From Hymenobacter algoricola (GTDB lineage: Bacteria > Bacteroidota > Bacteroidia > Cytophagales > Hymenobacteraceae), in the NCBI RefSeq assembly GCF_039539525.1, contig NZ_BAABDH010000103.1, positions 1 through 64,000 of the forward strand: 64,000 nt of DNA. The letters are read 5' to 3'. Under the pieces are notes generated by a model, which was not told the origin of the DNA, made no database searches, and was given only the letters and a program-made list of their open reading frames with translations. How positions within the stretch are numbered: the stretch's first letter is position 1; every line of letters starts with the position of its first letter. Of this stretch, positions 8,114 to 16,791 are shown in pieces. The position numbers were made by a program, and so were the translations under genes.

Positions 8114-9303
8114 GTGTGGTAGCCGCGGTCCTGCTCTGGGGAAGTCTGCTGCTGGTGGCCCACACCTACGTGCTGTTTCCGCTGCTGCTGGCCCGCCTGG
8201 CCCGGGGCCGCCGCCAGAACCAGCTCGTGCACGCCCCCGACAGCCCGGAATTGCCCGCCGTGGATATTCTGCTGGCCGTCTACAACGAGGAGCAGGTGAT
8301 TGAGGAGAAAATCCGCAGCACCTTCGCCACCACCTACCCGCTGGATAAACTCACCTTCTACATCGGCTCCGACAACTCCGCCGACCGCACCAACGCCCTG
8401 GTCACCCGGCTGGCCGCCGACTATCCCCGCATCCGCTTCCGGCCGTTCGGGCAGCGCACCGGCAAGCCCGGCGTCATCGAAGCTCTGGCCCGGGAGGCTA
8501 CGGCCCCGGTGCTGGTGCTCACCGATGCCAACGTGTTCTTCGCCCCCGACACGCTTTACCAGCTCGTCAAGCATTTTCAGAACCCCGCCATCGGGCAGGT
8601 GGGTGGCAATATCATCAACCCCGAGCACCGGCGGGAGGGCATTTCGGGCCAGGAAAAGGCCTACCTGGAGCGCGAGAACCGGATCAAGTACCAGGAAGGC
8701 GTGGTGTGGGGCGCCATGATCGGGGCCTTCGGCGGCTGCTTCGCCGTGCGCCGCTCGGCCTACCACCCGGCCCCGGCTTCCTTCCTGGTCGACGACTTCT
8801 TCATCTCCATGGCCGTGCTGCGCGACGGGCTGCAGGCCATCAACGAGCTGGACGCGGTGTGCTACGAGGATGTATCGGACCGGCTGCCGGAGGAATTCCG
8901 CCGCAAGGCCCGCATCTCGGCCGGCAACTTCCAGAACCTGCACGCTTTCCGCGGCCTGCTCTGGCCCGTGTGGTCCGGCCCGGCCTTCGCCTTCTGGTCA
9001 CATAAGGTGCTGCGCTGGCTGACGCCCCTGCTGCTGCTGCTCATGCTGGGGGCCAACGCGGTGCTGGCCGCCGCAGGCGGCTGGTTTTACCCGCTCATGC
9101 TGGCCGGGCAGCTGGCCGGTCCCGCCCTGGTGGTCCTGGACTGGGTGCTGCGCCGCGGGCCCGGCCTGCATTCCCGCTACCTGCGCTTTCTGACCCACTT
9201 CTACAGCATGAACGCGGCTCTGCTGCTGGGCTACTGGCGCTACCTGCGGGGTATCAAAACCACCGTCTGGGAGCCCACGCAGCGCTTCCAGCAGGCCAAG
9301 TAG
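8110..9303 (+). CDS. Membrane-anchored glycosyltransferase family 2
   Basis: The 397-residue protein has an N-terminal membrane segment (about 5-25), then a GT2 catalytic domain: VDILLAVYNEEQVI, GSDNSADRTN, LTDANVFF (the metal-binding DxN/DxD position) and FLVDDFFISM (a variant of the E/D-D acceptor motif). Three more membrane segments follow at about 300-375. The topology is that of processive or polyprenyl-type GT2 enzymes. ATG 8110 overlaps the preceding stop as ATGA, which decides the start. With its GT4 partner it probably builds a surface glycan; no export genes are adjacent. Confidence 0.9.
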   Translation: MSVVAAVLLWGSLLLVAHTYVLFPLLLARLARGRRQNQLVHAPDSPELPAVDILLAVYNEEQVIEEKIRSTFATTYPLDKLTFYIGSDNSADRTNALVTRLAADYPRIRFRPFGQRTGKPGVIEALAREATAPVLVLTDANVFFAPDTLYQLVKHFQNPAIGQVGGNIINPEHRREGISGQEKAYLERENRIKYQEGVVWGAMIGAFGGCFAVRRSAYHPAPASFLVDDFFISMAVLRDGLQAINELDAVCYEDVSDRLPEEFRRKARISAGNFQNLHAFRGLLWPVWSGPAFAFWSHKVLRWLTPLLLLLMLGANAVLAAAGGWFYPLMLAGQLAGPALVVLDWVLRRGPGLHSRYLRFLTHFYSMNAALLLGYWRYLRGIKTTVWEPTQRFQQAK

Positions 9304-9405
9304 TCCCCGCCCCGTGGCAAAGCCCGCCGATACCCCGTAACTTCGCGCCGCCGTCGCCGGTTGTACAGCCGGAGCCTTCGTTATTCCACCCGCTCCCCAC
9401 TTCCC

Positions 9406-10653
9406 ATGCTTGATTCCATTGAAGACGCCATTGCCGATATCCGGGCGGGCAAAGTTGTAATCGTTGTCGACGACGAGGACCGCGAGAACGAGGGCGACTT
9501 TATCTGCGCCGCCCGCTGCGCCACGCCCGAGGTCATCAACTTTATGGCCACCCACGGCCGCGGCCTGGTCTGCGCGCCCATCACCGAGGCCCGCTGCGAC
9601 GAGCTGGGCCTGGAGCTGATGGTGGGCCGCAACACGGCCCTGCACGCCACGCCCTTCACCGTCAGCATCGATTTGCTCAAGAACGGCGTGACCACCGGCA
9701 TTTCGGCTTCCGACCGCTCCAAGACCATCCTGGCCCTTATCGACCCCGACACCAAGCCCGAGGACATGGGCAAGCCGGGCCATATCTTCCCGCTCAAGGC
9801 CCGCAAGGAAGGCGTGCTGCGCCGGGCCGGCCACACCGAAGCGGCCGTGGACCTGGCCCGCCTGGCCGGGTTTGAGCCGGCCGGGGTGCTGGTCGAAATC
9901 CTGAAGGAAGACGGCGAAATGGCCCGCCTGCCCGACCTGGAGCTGGTGGCCAAGCGCTGGGACCTGAAGCTGATTTCGGTGCAGGACCTGATCAAGTACC
10001 GCCTGCAGAAGGAAAGCCTGATTACCCGCGACATCTCGGTGCAGATGCCCACCGAGCACGGCGACTTCGAGCTGGTGGCCTTCACCCAGCGCTCCACCAA
10101 CGCCCAGCACCTGGCCCTGGTGAAAGGCGACATCAGCGGCGACGCGCCCGTGCTGGTGCGCGTGCACAGCTCCTGCGTGACGGGCGACATCTTCGGCTCC
10201 TGCCGCTGCGACTGCGGCTCCCAGCTGCACCAGGCCATGCAGCAGATCGAGCGCGAAGGCCGCGGCGTGATTGTGTACATGAACCAGGAAGGCCGCGGCA
10301 TTGGCCTGCTCAACAAGCTGCGGGCCTACAAGCTCCAGGAAAACGGCCGCGATACGGTGGAAGCCAACCTCGAGCTGGGCTTCGGCATGGATGAGCGCGA
10401 CTACGGCGTGGGCGCCCAGATCCTGCGCGACCTGGGCATCTCCCGCATGCGCCTGCTCACCAACAACCCCCGCAAGCGCACCGGCCTGGTGGGCTACGGG
10501 CTGGAAATAGTGGATACGGTGCCCATCGAAATCGTGCCCAACAAGCACAACGAAGGCTACCTGACCACCAAGCGCGACAAGCTGGGCCACACCATCCTGA
10601 CCAAGGACCGTACCGCCCACGCCGACCCCGACGCCGCCGTTTCGGTAGGGTAG
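9406..10653 (+). CDS. ribBA: Bifunctional DHBP synthase / GTP cyclohydrolase II
   Basis: This 415-residue protein catalyses the two entry reactions of riboflavin synthesis: ribulose 5-phosphate to 3,4-dihydroxy-2-butanone 4-phosphate (N-terminal half) and GTP to the 2,5-diaminopyrimidine (C-terminal half). The DHBP synthase motif DDEDRENEGD is at 22-31. The GTP cyclohydrolase II zinc site is in HSSCVTGDIFGSCRCDCGSQ, followed by GRGIGLLNKLRAYKLQ and the LLTNNPRK motif. ATG 9406 places the catalytic acidic motif at the usual distance from the N-terminus. A strong hairpin terminates it; no FMN riboswitch is evident in the short leader. Confidence 0.97.
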   Translation: MLDSIEDAIADIRAGKVVIVVDDEDRENEGDFICAARCATPEVINFMATHGRGLVCAPITEARCDELGLELMVGRNTALHATPFTVSIDLLKNGVTTGISASDRSKTILALIDPDTKPEDMGKPGHIFPLKARKEGVLRRAGHTEAAVDLARLAGFEPAGVLVEILKEDGEMARLPDLELVAKRWDLKLISVQDLIKYRLQKESLITRDISVQMPTEHGDFELVAFTQRSTNAQHLALVKGDISGDAPVLVRVHSSCVTGDIFGSCRCDCGSQLHQAMQQIEREGRGVIVYMNQEGRGIGLLNKLRAYKLQENGRDTVEANLELGFGMDERDYGVGAQILRDLGISRMRLLTNNPRKRTGLVGYGLEIVDTVPIEIVPNKHNEGYLTTKRDKLGHTILTKDRTAHADPDAAVSVG

Positions 10654-10669
10654 CGGCGAAGCTGAGGTA

Positions 10670-10710
10670 GCGAAACAGCCCGTTCTGCGCCGCAGGACGG
10701 GCTGTTTCGC
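10670..10710 (+). terminator. Terminator of ribBA
   Basis: A 14-base perfect stem, GCGAAACAGCCCGT (10670-10683) with its complement (10697-10710), has a 13-base loop and sits 17 bases after the stop. Confidence 0.75.
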
Positions 10711-10787
10711 TGACTGTTCTTTCCCGGCTGGGGCCGCCCGGGGCTGATGATGTACAAGCACAGAGGAAACGATTCTACGGGGACGAG

Positions 10788-10862
10788 TAGCTTATCTTTT
10801 AAAAAGTTGAAAATAAGCTACAGTCTCCGTAGCTTATTCCTGAATAAATTGAAAATAAGCTA
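10788..10862. promoter_or_regulatory. Four-half-site inverted repeat array (operator-like)
   Basis: TAGCTTAT occurs at 10788-10795 and 10830-10837; its inverse ATAAGCTA occurs at 10813-10820 and 10855-10862. Half-sites of each pair start 25 bases apart and the two pairs are 42 bases apart. The central pair forms a 10-base perfect palindrome (10812-10821 with 10829-10838, 7-base loop). The array ends 12 bases before the ATG of a helix-turn-helix gene and is A+T-rich in GC-rich surroundings, so it is a good candidate for an autoregulatory operator overlapping the promoter. Confidence 0.65.
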
Positions 10863-10874
10863 CATCCTTACGCT

Positions 10875-11441
10875 ATGGCCCGGCGCGCTCATTATTCCTC
10901 GAATCTGTTGGCCCAGGTGCGGCGCTATTTTGCGCTCCACCAGCAGCACCTGGCCGATTTGCTGGGCGTGAGCCCGGGCCTGATCAAGCACATTGAGGCG
11001 GGCCGGCGCGACATTTCCGGGGCTGTGCTCCGGGGCATCACGCCCCTGGCCCTGCTGGTGCCCGAAGCCGGGCCCTACGACGCCACCGAATTCGACGACC
11101 TGCCCACCGCCGCGCCCGCGCCGGCCGAGCTGGAAAGGCGCCTGCGCGTGTGCCTGCACTCGGCCGGGCAGCTGCGCTGGAAAATGCGGCCCCTGGCCCG
11201 GCGCACCCGCTTTGCCAAGCGCTGGCAGCTGGTATTGCCCGGCCTGCTGGCCGCCGCCCCCGCGGCCGCCCCGGAAGCGGCGCCTGTGCCCCGCCTGCGG
11301 CGCTGGCTGCTCGCCCGGCAGGCCGATGCCGCCGCCGACCTCGACGCGTACACCTCGGCCCAGTGGCACCTGCTGCGGGTGCGGGCCGAAGCCCTCGAAG
11401 CCGAAGCCGCCGCCCTGGCCGCCCTGCTGCCGCCGGAGTAG
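10875..11441 (+). CDS. XRE-like helix-turn-helix protein
   Basis: The 188-residue protein has an N-terminal HTH, at about residues 8-55: LLAQVRRYFALHQQHLADLL, then GVSPGLIKHIEAGRRDISG, where the recognition helix would lie. The rest is Ala/Leu/Arg-rich, probably helical, with no recognised domain. It has no membrane segment, so it is probably a cytosolic DNA-binding regulator. The repeated half-sites 12-87 bases upstream suggest it controls its own promoter. No partner gene is obvious: the next gene encodes an unrelated secreted protein. Target genes are unknown. Confidence 0.7.
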   Translation: MARRAHYSSNLLAQVRRYFALHQQHLADLLGVSPGLIKHIEAGRRDISGAVLRGITPLALLVPEAGPYDATEFDDLPTAAPAPAELERRLRVCLHSAGQLRWKMRPLARRTRFAKRWQLVLPGLLAAAPAAAPEAAPVPRLRRWLLARQADAAADLDAYTSAQWHLLRVRAEALEAEAAALAALLPPE

Positions 11442-11602
11442 GCCCGGAGCGGAAGCTACCGGAACCAGGCGGCTGGCCCGGCCGCGTGAACCAGGCGGCC
11501 CCGTCCGGGGTTTGCGCAGCATGGGCCCGCGCTGCGGGGGCCACTGAAAATTGGTGGTGCCCCTTGGCTGTCGCGCGTTTTTTCGGCTATCTTTCCCCGG
11601 CT

Positions 11603-12385
11603 ATGACTACGTCTCGTTTCGTCTTTATTTTCCTGCTCGGCGGGCTGCTGGCCCTGGCCGGTACCGCCCGGGCCCAGCGCACGGCCCTCATACGGCAGTT
11701 TGCGGGCAGCACGGTGCTGCTGACCACCGGCGACACGCTGCAGGGCCCCCTGGTGCTGCACCCGGCCGAGGATGTGGTGCGCATCACCATGCCCGACAAC
11801 ACCATCAGCACCCTCTCGGCGGTGGCCGTGCAGAGCTTCGCCGTGAAAGGGGAGCAAGAGCGGCTCCGCAATACGGGGTTCTACGATTTCTTCGACGCCC
11901 GCCAGGGCTACTACTACGGCAACCCCTACTACAACGGCATGCTGCCCCGGCAGCGCCGGGAGCGGCCCGATACGAGCCTGGTGCGGGTGTACCGGGTGTA
12001 CCGCTGGAACCACGACAACGACTACAGCGACTTTAAGTCGCCGGGGTTCTTTGAGCAGCTCAGCCGCGGGCCCCAGGTGCTGCTGCGCCGGGAGGTGCAG
12101 GTGGAGCGGAACGTGAACACCATGCCGGGGGCCTACGGCTACGGGTACGGCAACGGCTCGCGCTACGGGGGCACCTACTCCGATATCCAGGACAAGTTCT
12201 ACCTCGGCACGCCGGCCGGCAATGTGGTGCCGCTGCGCAACCCCAAAAAGGATCTGCTGGCCGTGTTCCGGCCGCAGGCCAAGCAGCTGGAGCAGTACGC
12301 CCGGGAAAACAAGCTCAGCTTCACCGAGCCCCGCGACCTGGCCTACATCGTGAACTACGCCAACTACCTGCAGGCCGCCAAGTAG
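11603..12385 (+). CDS. Secreted protein of unknown function
   Basis: The 260-residue protein has a signal peptide (residues 1-24, cleavage after TARA). The start at ATG 11603 is fixed by that signal. The mature part begins with a beta-rich stretch (STVLLTTGDTLQGPLVLHPA) resembling domains that read out a stored setting or surface property. Aromatic and Gly-rich patches follow (YYYGNPYYNG near 104, YGYGYGNGSRYGG near 177). The C-terminal portion is helical (LEQYARENKLSFTEPRDLAY). I do not recognise the family. It is probably periplasmic or surface-exposed. A strong terminator follows. Confidence 0.75.
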   Translation: MTTSRFVFIFLLGGLLALAGTARAQRTALIRQFAGSTVLLTTGDTLQGPLVLHPAEDVVRITMPDNTISTLSAVAVQSFAVKGEQERLRNTGFYDFFDARQGYYYGNPYYNGMLPRQRRERPDTSLVRVYRVYRWNHDNDYSDFKSPGFFEQLSRGPQVLLRREVQVERNVNTMPGAYGYGYGNGSRYGGTYSDIQDKFYLGTPAGNVVPLRNPKKDLLAVFRPQAKQLEQYARENKLSFTEPRDLAYIVNYANYLQAAK

Positions 12386-12415
12386 CAGGTAGGGGCAGGG
12401 TGGGAAGTAAGGCAC

Positions 12416-12455
12416 GCAAAAGCCCCGCCGCCCCAGGGGCCGGCGGGGCTTTTGC
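12416..12455. terminator. Bidirectional terminator between convergent genes
   Basis: GCAAAAGCCCCGCCG (12416-12430) pairs perfectly with 12441-12455 around a 10-base loop. The flanking A and T runs suit termination from both sides. Confidence 0.85.
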
Positions 12456-12485
12456 GTCGCAGGCAATCCTTCGCCGGACGGGCGG

Positions 12486-13247
12486 CTACAAATCCCGGTG
12501 GCGCAGCAGCCAATAGCTCAGCAGCCAGAACAAGGCCGCGTACGCCAGGGCCAGCGGCAGCGCCTGCGCAGGCAGCAGGGCGCCGGAGGGGCCCGTAACC
12601 GTGTCGAGCAGCTCCTGGCCGGGAGTGGGCGTGAGGCTGGCAAAAACCTTGGTGGGGAAGTAGCGGTCAATTTCGTCGGGAATCAGCAGGCGCACCACGG
12701 GCTCCAGCACCCAGGCGTAGAGCATGTAGGCCAGAATGGCGGGGCCGCTTTTGCGCAGCAAAAAGGCCAGCAGCGCGGCCAGGGCCAGGTAGCCCAGGGC
12801 CTGCACGCCGTAGAGCAGCACCGCGCTCAGCTCCTGCGTGGCCTGCCCCGCCGACTCGGGCGAGCGGGTCAGGCCGTAGAAGAAGCCCACGCCCAGCACC
12901 ACGAGCATGCCAAACAGCGCCAGCCCCCCCGACACGGCCAGCTTGCCCTGCACCAGTCCCGCCGCCGAGCTGCCGTCGATAACCTGCTGGCGGAAGGTGC
13001 GGAACTGGAACTCGTCGGTGATAAGGATGATGAGCAGGATGCCCAGCAGCAGGTTGAAGTAGCTGGCCACGTAGCTGAGCTTGTGCCACAGGGCCGGGAA
13101 GGCATACAGCGAGTTGCCCACGGTTTGCCCGTTTAGCACCACCCCGCTGCCCACGGCCACGAACAGGGCCAGCAGCGCCACAAACAGCAGCAGGATAAAC
13201 CATACCGTGCGGTAGGGTAGAATTTTATGGAGTTCGGCGCGCAGCAT
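12486..13247 (-). CDS. ABC-2 type transporter permease
   Basis: The 253-residue protein begins MLRAELHKILPYRTVW, typical of ABC-2 export permeases, and has about six membrane segments (around residues 17-37, 57-77, 100-125, 145-165, 170-190, 225-245). It lies 50 bases behind the ATPase gene, giving the standard two-gene exporter. The substrate is unknown; such pairs in Bacteroidota are often implicated in drug or lipid export. ATG 13247 is chosen because the frame upstream of it overlaps the 3' part of the ATPase gene and is not conserved. Confidence 0.88.
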   Translation of the reverse strand: MLRAELHKILPYRTVWFILLLFVALLALFVAVGSGVVLNGQTVGNSLYAFPALWHKLSYVASYFNLLLGILLIILITDEFQFRTFRQQVIDGSSAAGLVQGKLAVSGGLALFGMLVVLGVGFFYGLTRSPESAGQATQELSAVLLYGVQALGYLALAALLAFLLRKSGPAILAYMLYAWVLEPVVRLLIPDEIDRYFPTKVFASLTPTPGQELLDTVTGPSGALLPAQALPLALAYAALFWLLSYWLLRHRDL

Positions 13248-13297
13248 GCGGGGGAAGATGAAGGAGTAAAAAGGAAGGGTGAGGAGCGGGCCGGCGC

Positions 13298-14191
13298 TTA
13301 CTTGGTGAGCTCCAGGAACTGGGCTTCGAGGGTGCGGTGGCGCAGCTCCAGGCCGGCCAGCACGATGCCCTGGGCGAAAAGGGCCCGGTTCAGATCGGCC
13401 GGGGTGTGGCCCGGGGCCAGCACGGCGCTGCAGCTGCCGCCGGGCTCGTCCTTCACGTCCGATACCCAGGGCAGCCCGCTCAGGGCCCGGGGCAGCGCGC
13501 CGGGTGGCAGGTCGGGGGCGGCGCGCACGGCTACCCGGTCGGTGGCGGCCAGGATGCTGCTGACCGGCCCGGCGGTGCGCAGCTCGCCGCGCTGCAGCAC
13601 GGCCACGTGGGTGCACACCTTTTCGATTTCATCGAGCAGGTGGCTGGCGATGATGATGGTTTTGCCCTCCGCGGCCAGCCGCTGAATCAGGGCCCGCACT
13701 TCGGCAATGCCCTGGGGGTCGAGGCCGTTGGTGGGCTCATCGAGCACCAGCACCTCGGGGTTGCCGAGCAGGGTGGAGGCCAGGGCCAGCCGCTGCTTCA
13801 TGCCCAAGGAAAAGCCCCGGAAAGCGTCGTGCTGGCGGTCTTGGAGGTTTACCAGCTCCAGGACCGCCCCGATGGTGGCCGGGGCGGCGCGCTTCACGTC
13901 GGCGGCCAGCTGCAGGTTCTGGCGGGCCGAGAGGTAGGGAAAGAAGTTGGGGGTTTCGAGCAGAGCGCCCACCCGCCGCTTGGTGGCCGACGACAGCGGC
14001 TGCCCAAACCAGCGCACCGTGCCGCCGTTGGCCTGCAGCACGCCCAGGGCCAGGCCCAGGGTGGTGGTTTTGCCGCTGCCGTTGGGGCCGAGCAGGCCGT
14101 ACACGCTGCCGGCTTCCACCTGCAGGCTCAGCCCGCGCAGGGCCGGCGTGCTGCCGTAGCTTTTGGAAAGGTTGTCGAGCTGAAGAATCAT
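13298..14191 (-). CDS. ABC-2 exporter ATP-binding protein
   Basis: The 297-residue ATPase has Walker A GPNGSGKTTT (about residues 36-45), an ABC signature in FSLGMKQRLALA, and Walker B with the catalytic glutamate in EVLVLDEPTNGLDP. The switch His is in IIIASHLLDEIEKV. A C-terminal domain of about 80 residues follows, as in CcmA-like drug-export ATPases. ATG 14191 starts MILQLDNLSKSYG, the normal N-terminus. It is the first gene of a two-gene unit with the permease at 12486-13247. Confidence 0.93.
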   Translation of the reverse strand: MILQLDNLSKSYGSTPALRGLSLQVEAGSVYGLLGPNGSGKTTTLGLALGVLQANGGTVRWFGQPLSSATKRRVGALLETPNFFPYLSARQNLQLAADVKRAAPATIGAVLELVNLQDRQHDAFRGFSLGMKQRLALASTLLGNPEVLVLDEPTNGLDPQGIAEVRALIQRLAAEGKTIIIASHLLDEIEKVCTHVAVLQRGELRTAGPVSSILAATDRVAVRAAPDLPPGALPRALSGLPWVSDVKDEPGGSCSAVLAPGHTPADLNRALFAQGIVLAGLELRHRTLEAQFLELTK

Positions 14192-14406
14192 GCGGCAAGT
14201 AACGATTAACAATTCACTGCGGCTGGCAGTGCGGGGCGTAAAGCCGAAGCAAGCCGGCCCGGGCAATAAGCCAGGCCCGGTTTTATCAAAGAATGAGACG
14301 CGGGCATCCGTTGGGACCCGGCGCCCGTGAAGAAGCTATTGCCACTGCAGAAAACGGCCTGCCGCCACCTGCCGTGCGTAATGGGCTTTGTCCTTGCAAG
14401 CTGCTG

Positions 14407-16140
14407 CTACGGCACCAGGCGGGCTATGGGGTAGCGCAGGTGCGACTTTTCGTAGTAGGCCGACTGCCGGTACACCCAGTCGAGCTGAGCCGCGCCGCTT
14501 TGGGCAAACACGGCGTTCTGGGCCTTGAGCCGCTCCAGCCGGGCGCGCAGGGCGGGGTCTTTGCGCAGCAGCTCGGCGGCCACATCCTCGAACACGTAGT
14601 CGGAGAAGTACTCCTTCTGCTGCAGGATGCTGTCGAAAAAGCCCCAGGCGAAGAAGGAATCGGTGGCCTGGGGCTCCAGGGCTTCCACGAGGTAGCGGGC
14701 GGCGGGCTGGTTGAGGGTGGCCACCAGGTCGCCGGCGCGGAAGGCGCGGGGCTGCCGCTCGGTGCGCAGCTCCACGGCGGTGTGCACGTAGTGGCCCTCG
14801 TAGGGCCGCGACCCGGTTTTGTAGTCGGCTATATAGTAGGTTTCGGCCGTCAGCACGGTGTCGCGCAGCAGGGGCTCCAGCTGCACGCCCGACAGGCGCA
14901 GGCGGTCTGCCACGGCTTCCCAGGCCTGGGGAATGACGTAGGCCCGGGGCTTTTCCACGCTCACCGCGGGCCGGAAGGTGTTGTAGTAGTTGATGGGGCG
15001 CGTGTAGGGCCGGGTGCGGTCATAAAACAGCCGCGGCTGCCCGCTGACGGCACTGGGCCTGAGCGTTCCTTCGTAGCCGCGGAAGCTGACGACGTCGGCC
15101 GCGGTGGTGTCGAGCTGCCAGGCCAGCGGAAAGGTAGTCTGGGTGAGCAGCTGCTCGTCGGCCGCGGCGTGGGCCCGGCCCAGGGCGTCGGCCTGGGCGT
15201 GCACGGTGCGCACCATTAAGTCCAGAAAGTCGTACTGGGCCTTTACCCGCGGGGCGTAGGCCTTGAGCATGTGGGTTTCGGTGATGAAGCCGATGGTGTT
15301 GAACAGGGTGGTGTAGCCGGTGGCGTAGCGCGGGGTTTCCAGAAAGCCCACCAGCCCGCGGGCGTCCGGGGTGCGGCCCTCAAAGTCGACGTAGGGCGTC
15401 ATCACCGTCTTGCGCTTGGCCATGCCGCCGTACAGCGCCGGCAGCAGGCTGTGGCGCATATACTCGCTCAGGGCCGGGTGCAGCTTGTCTTTCTGGGTGG
15501 CAATGAGCGTCATCGTGTACTGGTAGTCGGCCCCGTCGGAGGTGTGGGTATCCACGAACACGTCGGGCTGCCAGCGCCGGAACAGCTGGGCGAAGGAGCG
15601 GGCATTGCGCGAGTCCTGCTTGAGGTAGTCGCGGTTCAGGTCCAGGTTGCGGGCGTTGCCGCGGAAGCCGTACTCGGCCGGGCCGTTCTGGTTGGCCCGG
15701 GTGGTGGAGTTGCGCACCAGCATGCCGTCCACGTTGTACACCGGAATCACGACCAGCGTCACGTTGGCCAGCTGGCGGCGCAGCTCCTTTTTCTGCACGT
15801 AGTCGCGCACCAGGGCCATGCAGGCGTCGATTCCTTCGGGCTCGCCGGGGTGAATGCCGTTCTGGATAAACACCACCCGCCGGTTTTTGCCGCGCACCGA
15901 TGCCGGCTCCGCGTCGCCGTCGAGGGATACGACCACCTCGTGCAGGGGCTCCCCGCAGTCGGTGGGGCCGGCCGCGCGCATGGTTATTTCGGGGTAGGCC
16001 GCGTCGAGCTGCCGGTAGTAGGCCAGGCACTCGGCGTAGGTGGCGGTCGTGTTGCCGGTGCCCTTCTCGAAAGGCGTGCGCCAGTCGGGCTGGGGAGTCG
16101 GCGCGGCCAGCAGCAGGGCCGGGAGCAGAAATGAAAGCAT
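14407..16140 (-). CDS. M14 family zinc carboxypeptidase, secreted
   Basis: The 577-residue protein has a short signal peptide (MLSFLLPALLLAAPTPQ) and an M14 catalytic domain. The zinc ligands are His97 and Glu100 in GIHPGEPEGID, and the later His in FVDTHTSDGADYQ. RNLDLNRDYLKQDS supplies the substrate-binding Asn/Arg residues. A beta-rich C-terminal part of about 200 residues follows the peptidase. It probably trims C-terminal residues from peptides in the periplasm or outside the cell. It stands alone; the 215-base spacer upstream of its stop separates it from the ABC exporter. Confidence 0.88.
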   Translation of the reverse strand: MLSFLLPALLLAAPTPQPDWRTPFEKGTGNTTATYAECLAYYRQLDAAYPEITMRAAGPTDCGEPLHEVVVSLDGDAEPASVRGKNRRVVFIQNGIHPGEPEGIDACMALVRDYVQKKELRRQLANVTLVVIPVYNVDGMLVRNSTTRANQNGPAEYGFRGNARNLDLNRDYLKQDSRNARSFAQLFRRWQPDVFVDTHTSDGADYQYTMTLIATQKDKLHPALSEYMRHSLLPALYGGMAKRKTVMTPYVDFEGRTPDARGLVGFLETPRYATGYTTLFNTIGFITETHMLKAYAPRVKAQYDFLDLMVRTVHAQADALGRAHAAADEQLLTQTTFPLAWQLDTTAADVVSFRGYEGTLRPSAVSGQPRLFYDRTRPYTRPINYYNTFRPAVSVEKPRAYVIPQAWEAVADRLRLSGVQLEPLLRDTVLTAETYYIADYKTGSRPYEGHYVHTAVELRTERQPRAFRAGDLVATLNQPAARYLVEALEPQATDSFFAWGFFDSILQQKEYFSDYVFEDVAAELLRKDPALRARLERLKAQNAVFAQSGAAQLDWVYRQSAYYEKSHLRYPIARLVP

Positions 16141-16241
16141 GCCGAAAGGTAGAGCTCAGAAGTCAGAACCCGGAGCTTAGACTGAATTTCGGCCCGGTAG
16201 GGTGACAGCCCAAGCTCTGAAATCTAAGCTCCAAGCGCTGC

Positions 16242-16676
16242 CTAGTACAGCCGGCGGCGCGCAGGGAACAGCACCTGGTCGAGGCTGAGCCGGCCCGGGC
16301 CGATGAGCAGCAGGCTCAGAAACAGGATGGTCGATTCCAGGGCGTGGGAGTAGGCGTTGAAGCCGTCGCCGGCGCTCAGGTGCATCAGGGCGGCAATGAG
16401 CATGGTAATAAGCAGCAGCCCGCAGGCCAGGCGGAAAAACAAGCCCAGCGCCAGCAGCTGCCCGCCCACGGCCTCGGCAATGGCCGCCATCAGCCCCCAG
16501 AACGTGGGCGCGAAATGAATGCCCACCGACTTCATGGCCCCGCCTACCTGCGTCCACTCTTCGGGCCCGCCCATCAGCTTGGGGTAGCCATGAATGGTGA
16601 ACATCACCCCGATACCGATGCGTAGCAGCAGCAGCCCCAAATCGTGAGTGCGGTACCGGTTTTCAAAAAGAGTCAT
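16242..16676 (-). CDS. DoxX family membrane protein
   Basis: The 144-residue protein has four membrane segments and the DoxX signature LLLLRIGIGVMFTIHGYPKL near its N-terminus (about residues 15-34). DoxX proteins are small inner-membrane proteins, in some bacteria linked to redox and thiol stress; the exact activity here is unknown. ATG 16676 begins MTLFENRYRTHDLGLLLL; the frame continues upstream but without conserved residues. A TACTTTG element near 16743-16749 on the minus strand could be part of its promoter. Confidence 0.88.
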   Translation of the reverse strand: MTLFENRYRTHDLGLLLLRIGIGVMFTIHGYPKLMGGPEEWTQVGGAMKSVGIHFAPTFWGLMAAIAEAVGGQLLALGLFFRLACGLLLITMLIAALMHLSAGDGFNAYSHALESTILFLSLLLIGPGRLSLDQVLFPARRRLY

Positions 16677-16791
16677 ATATAAAGAGTCCGGCTGAGGGCT
16701 TGGAGAACATAAATCCGGGTATAGTAATATCCCCGACGCTACCAAAGTACAGTAAATAACGCGAATTGCAGCACTATATACCGTTTGCCTC

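Noticed and set aside
9361..9405. An extended N-terminus for RibBA starting at TTG 9361.
   Set aside because: The added residues are not part of the family; ATG 9406 gives the normal spacing to the DDEDRENEGD motif and follows the near-consensus promoter.
9304..9405. An FMN riboswitch in front of ribBA.
   Set aside because: The leader is only about 100 bases and shows none of the conserved RFN-element blocks.
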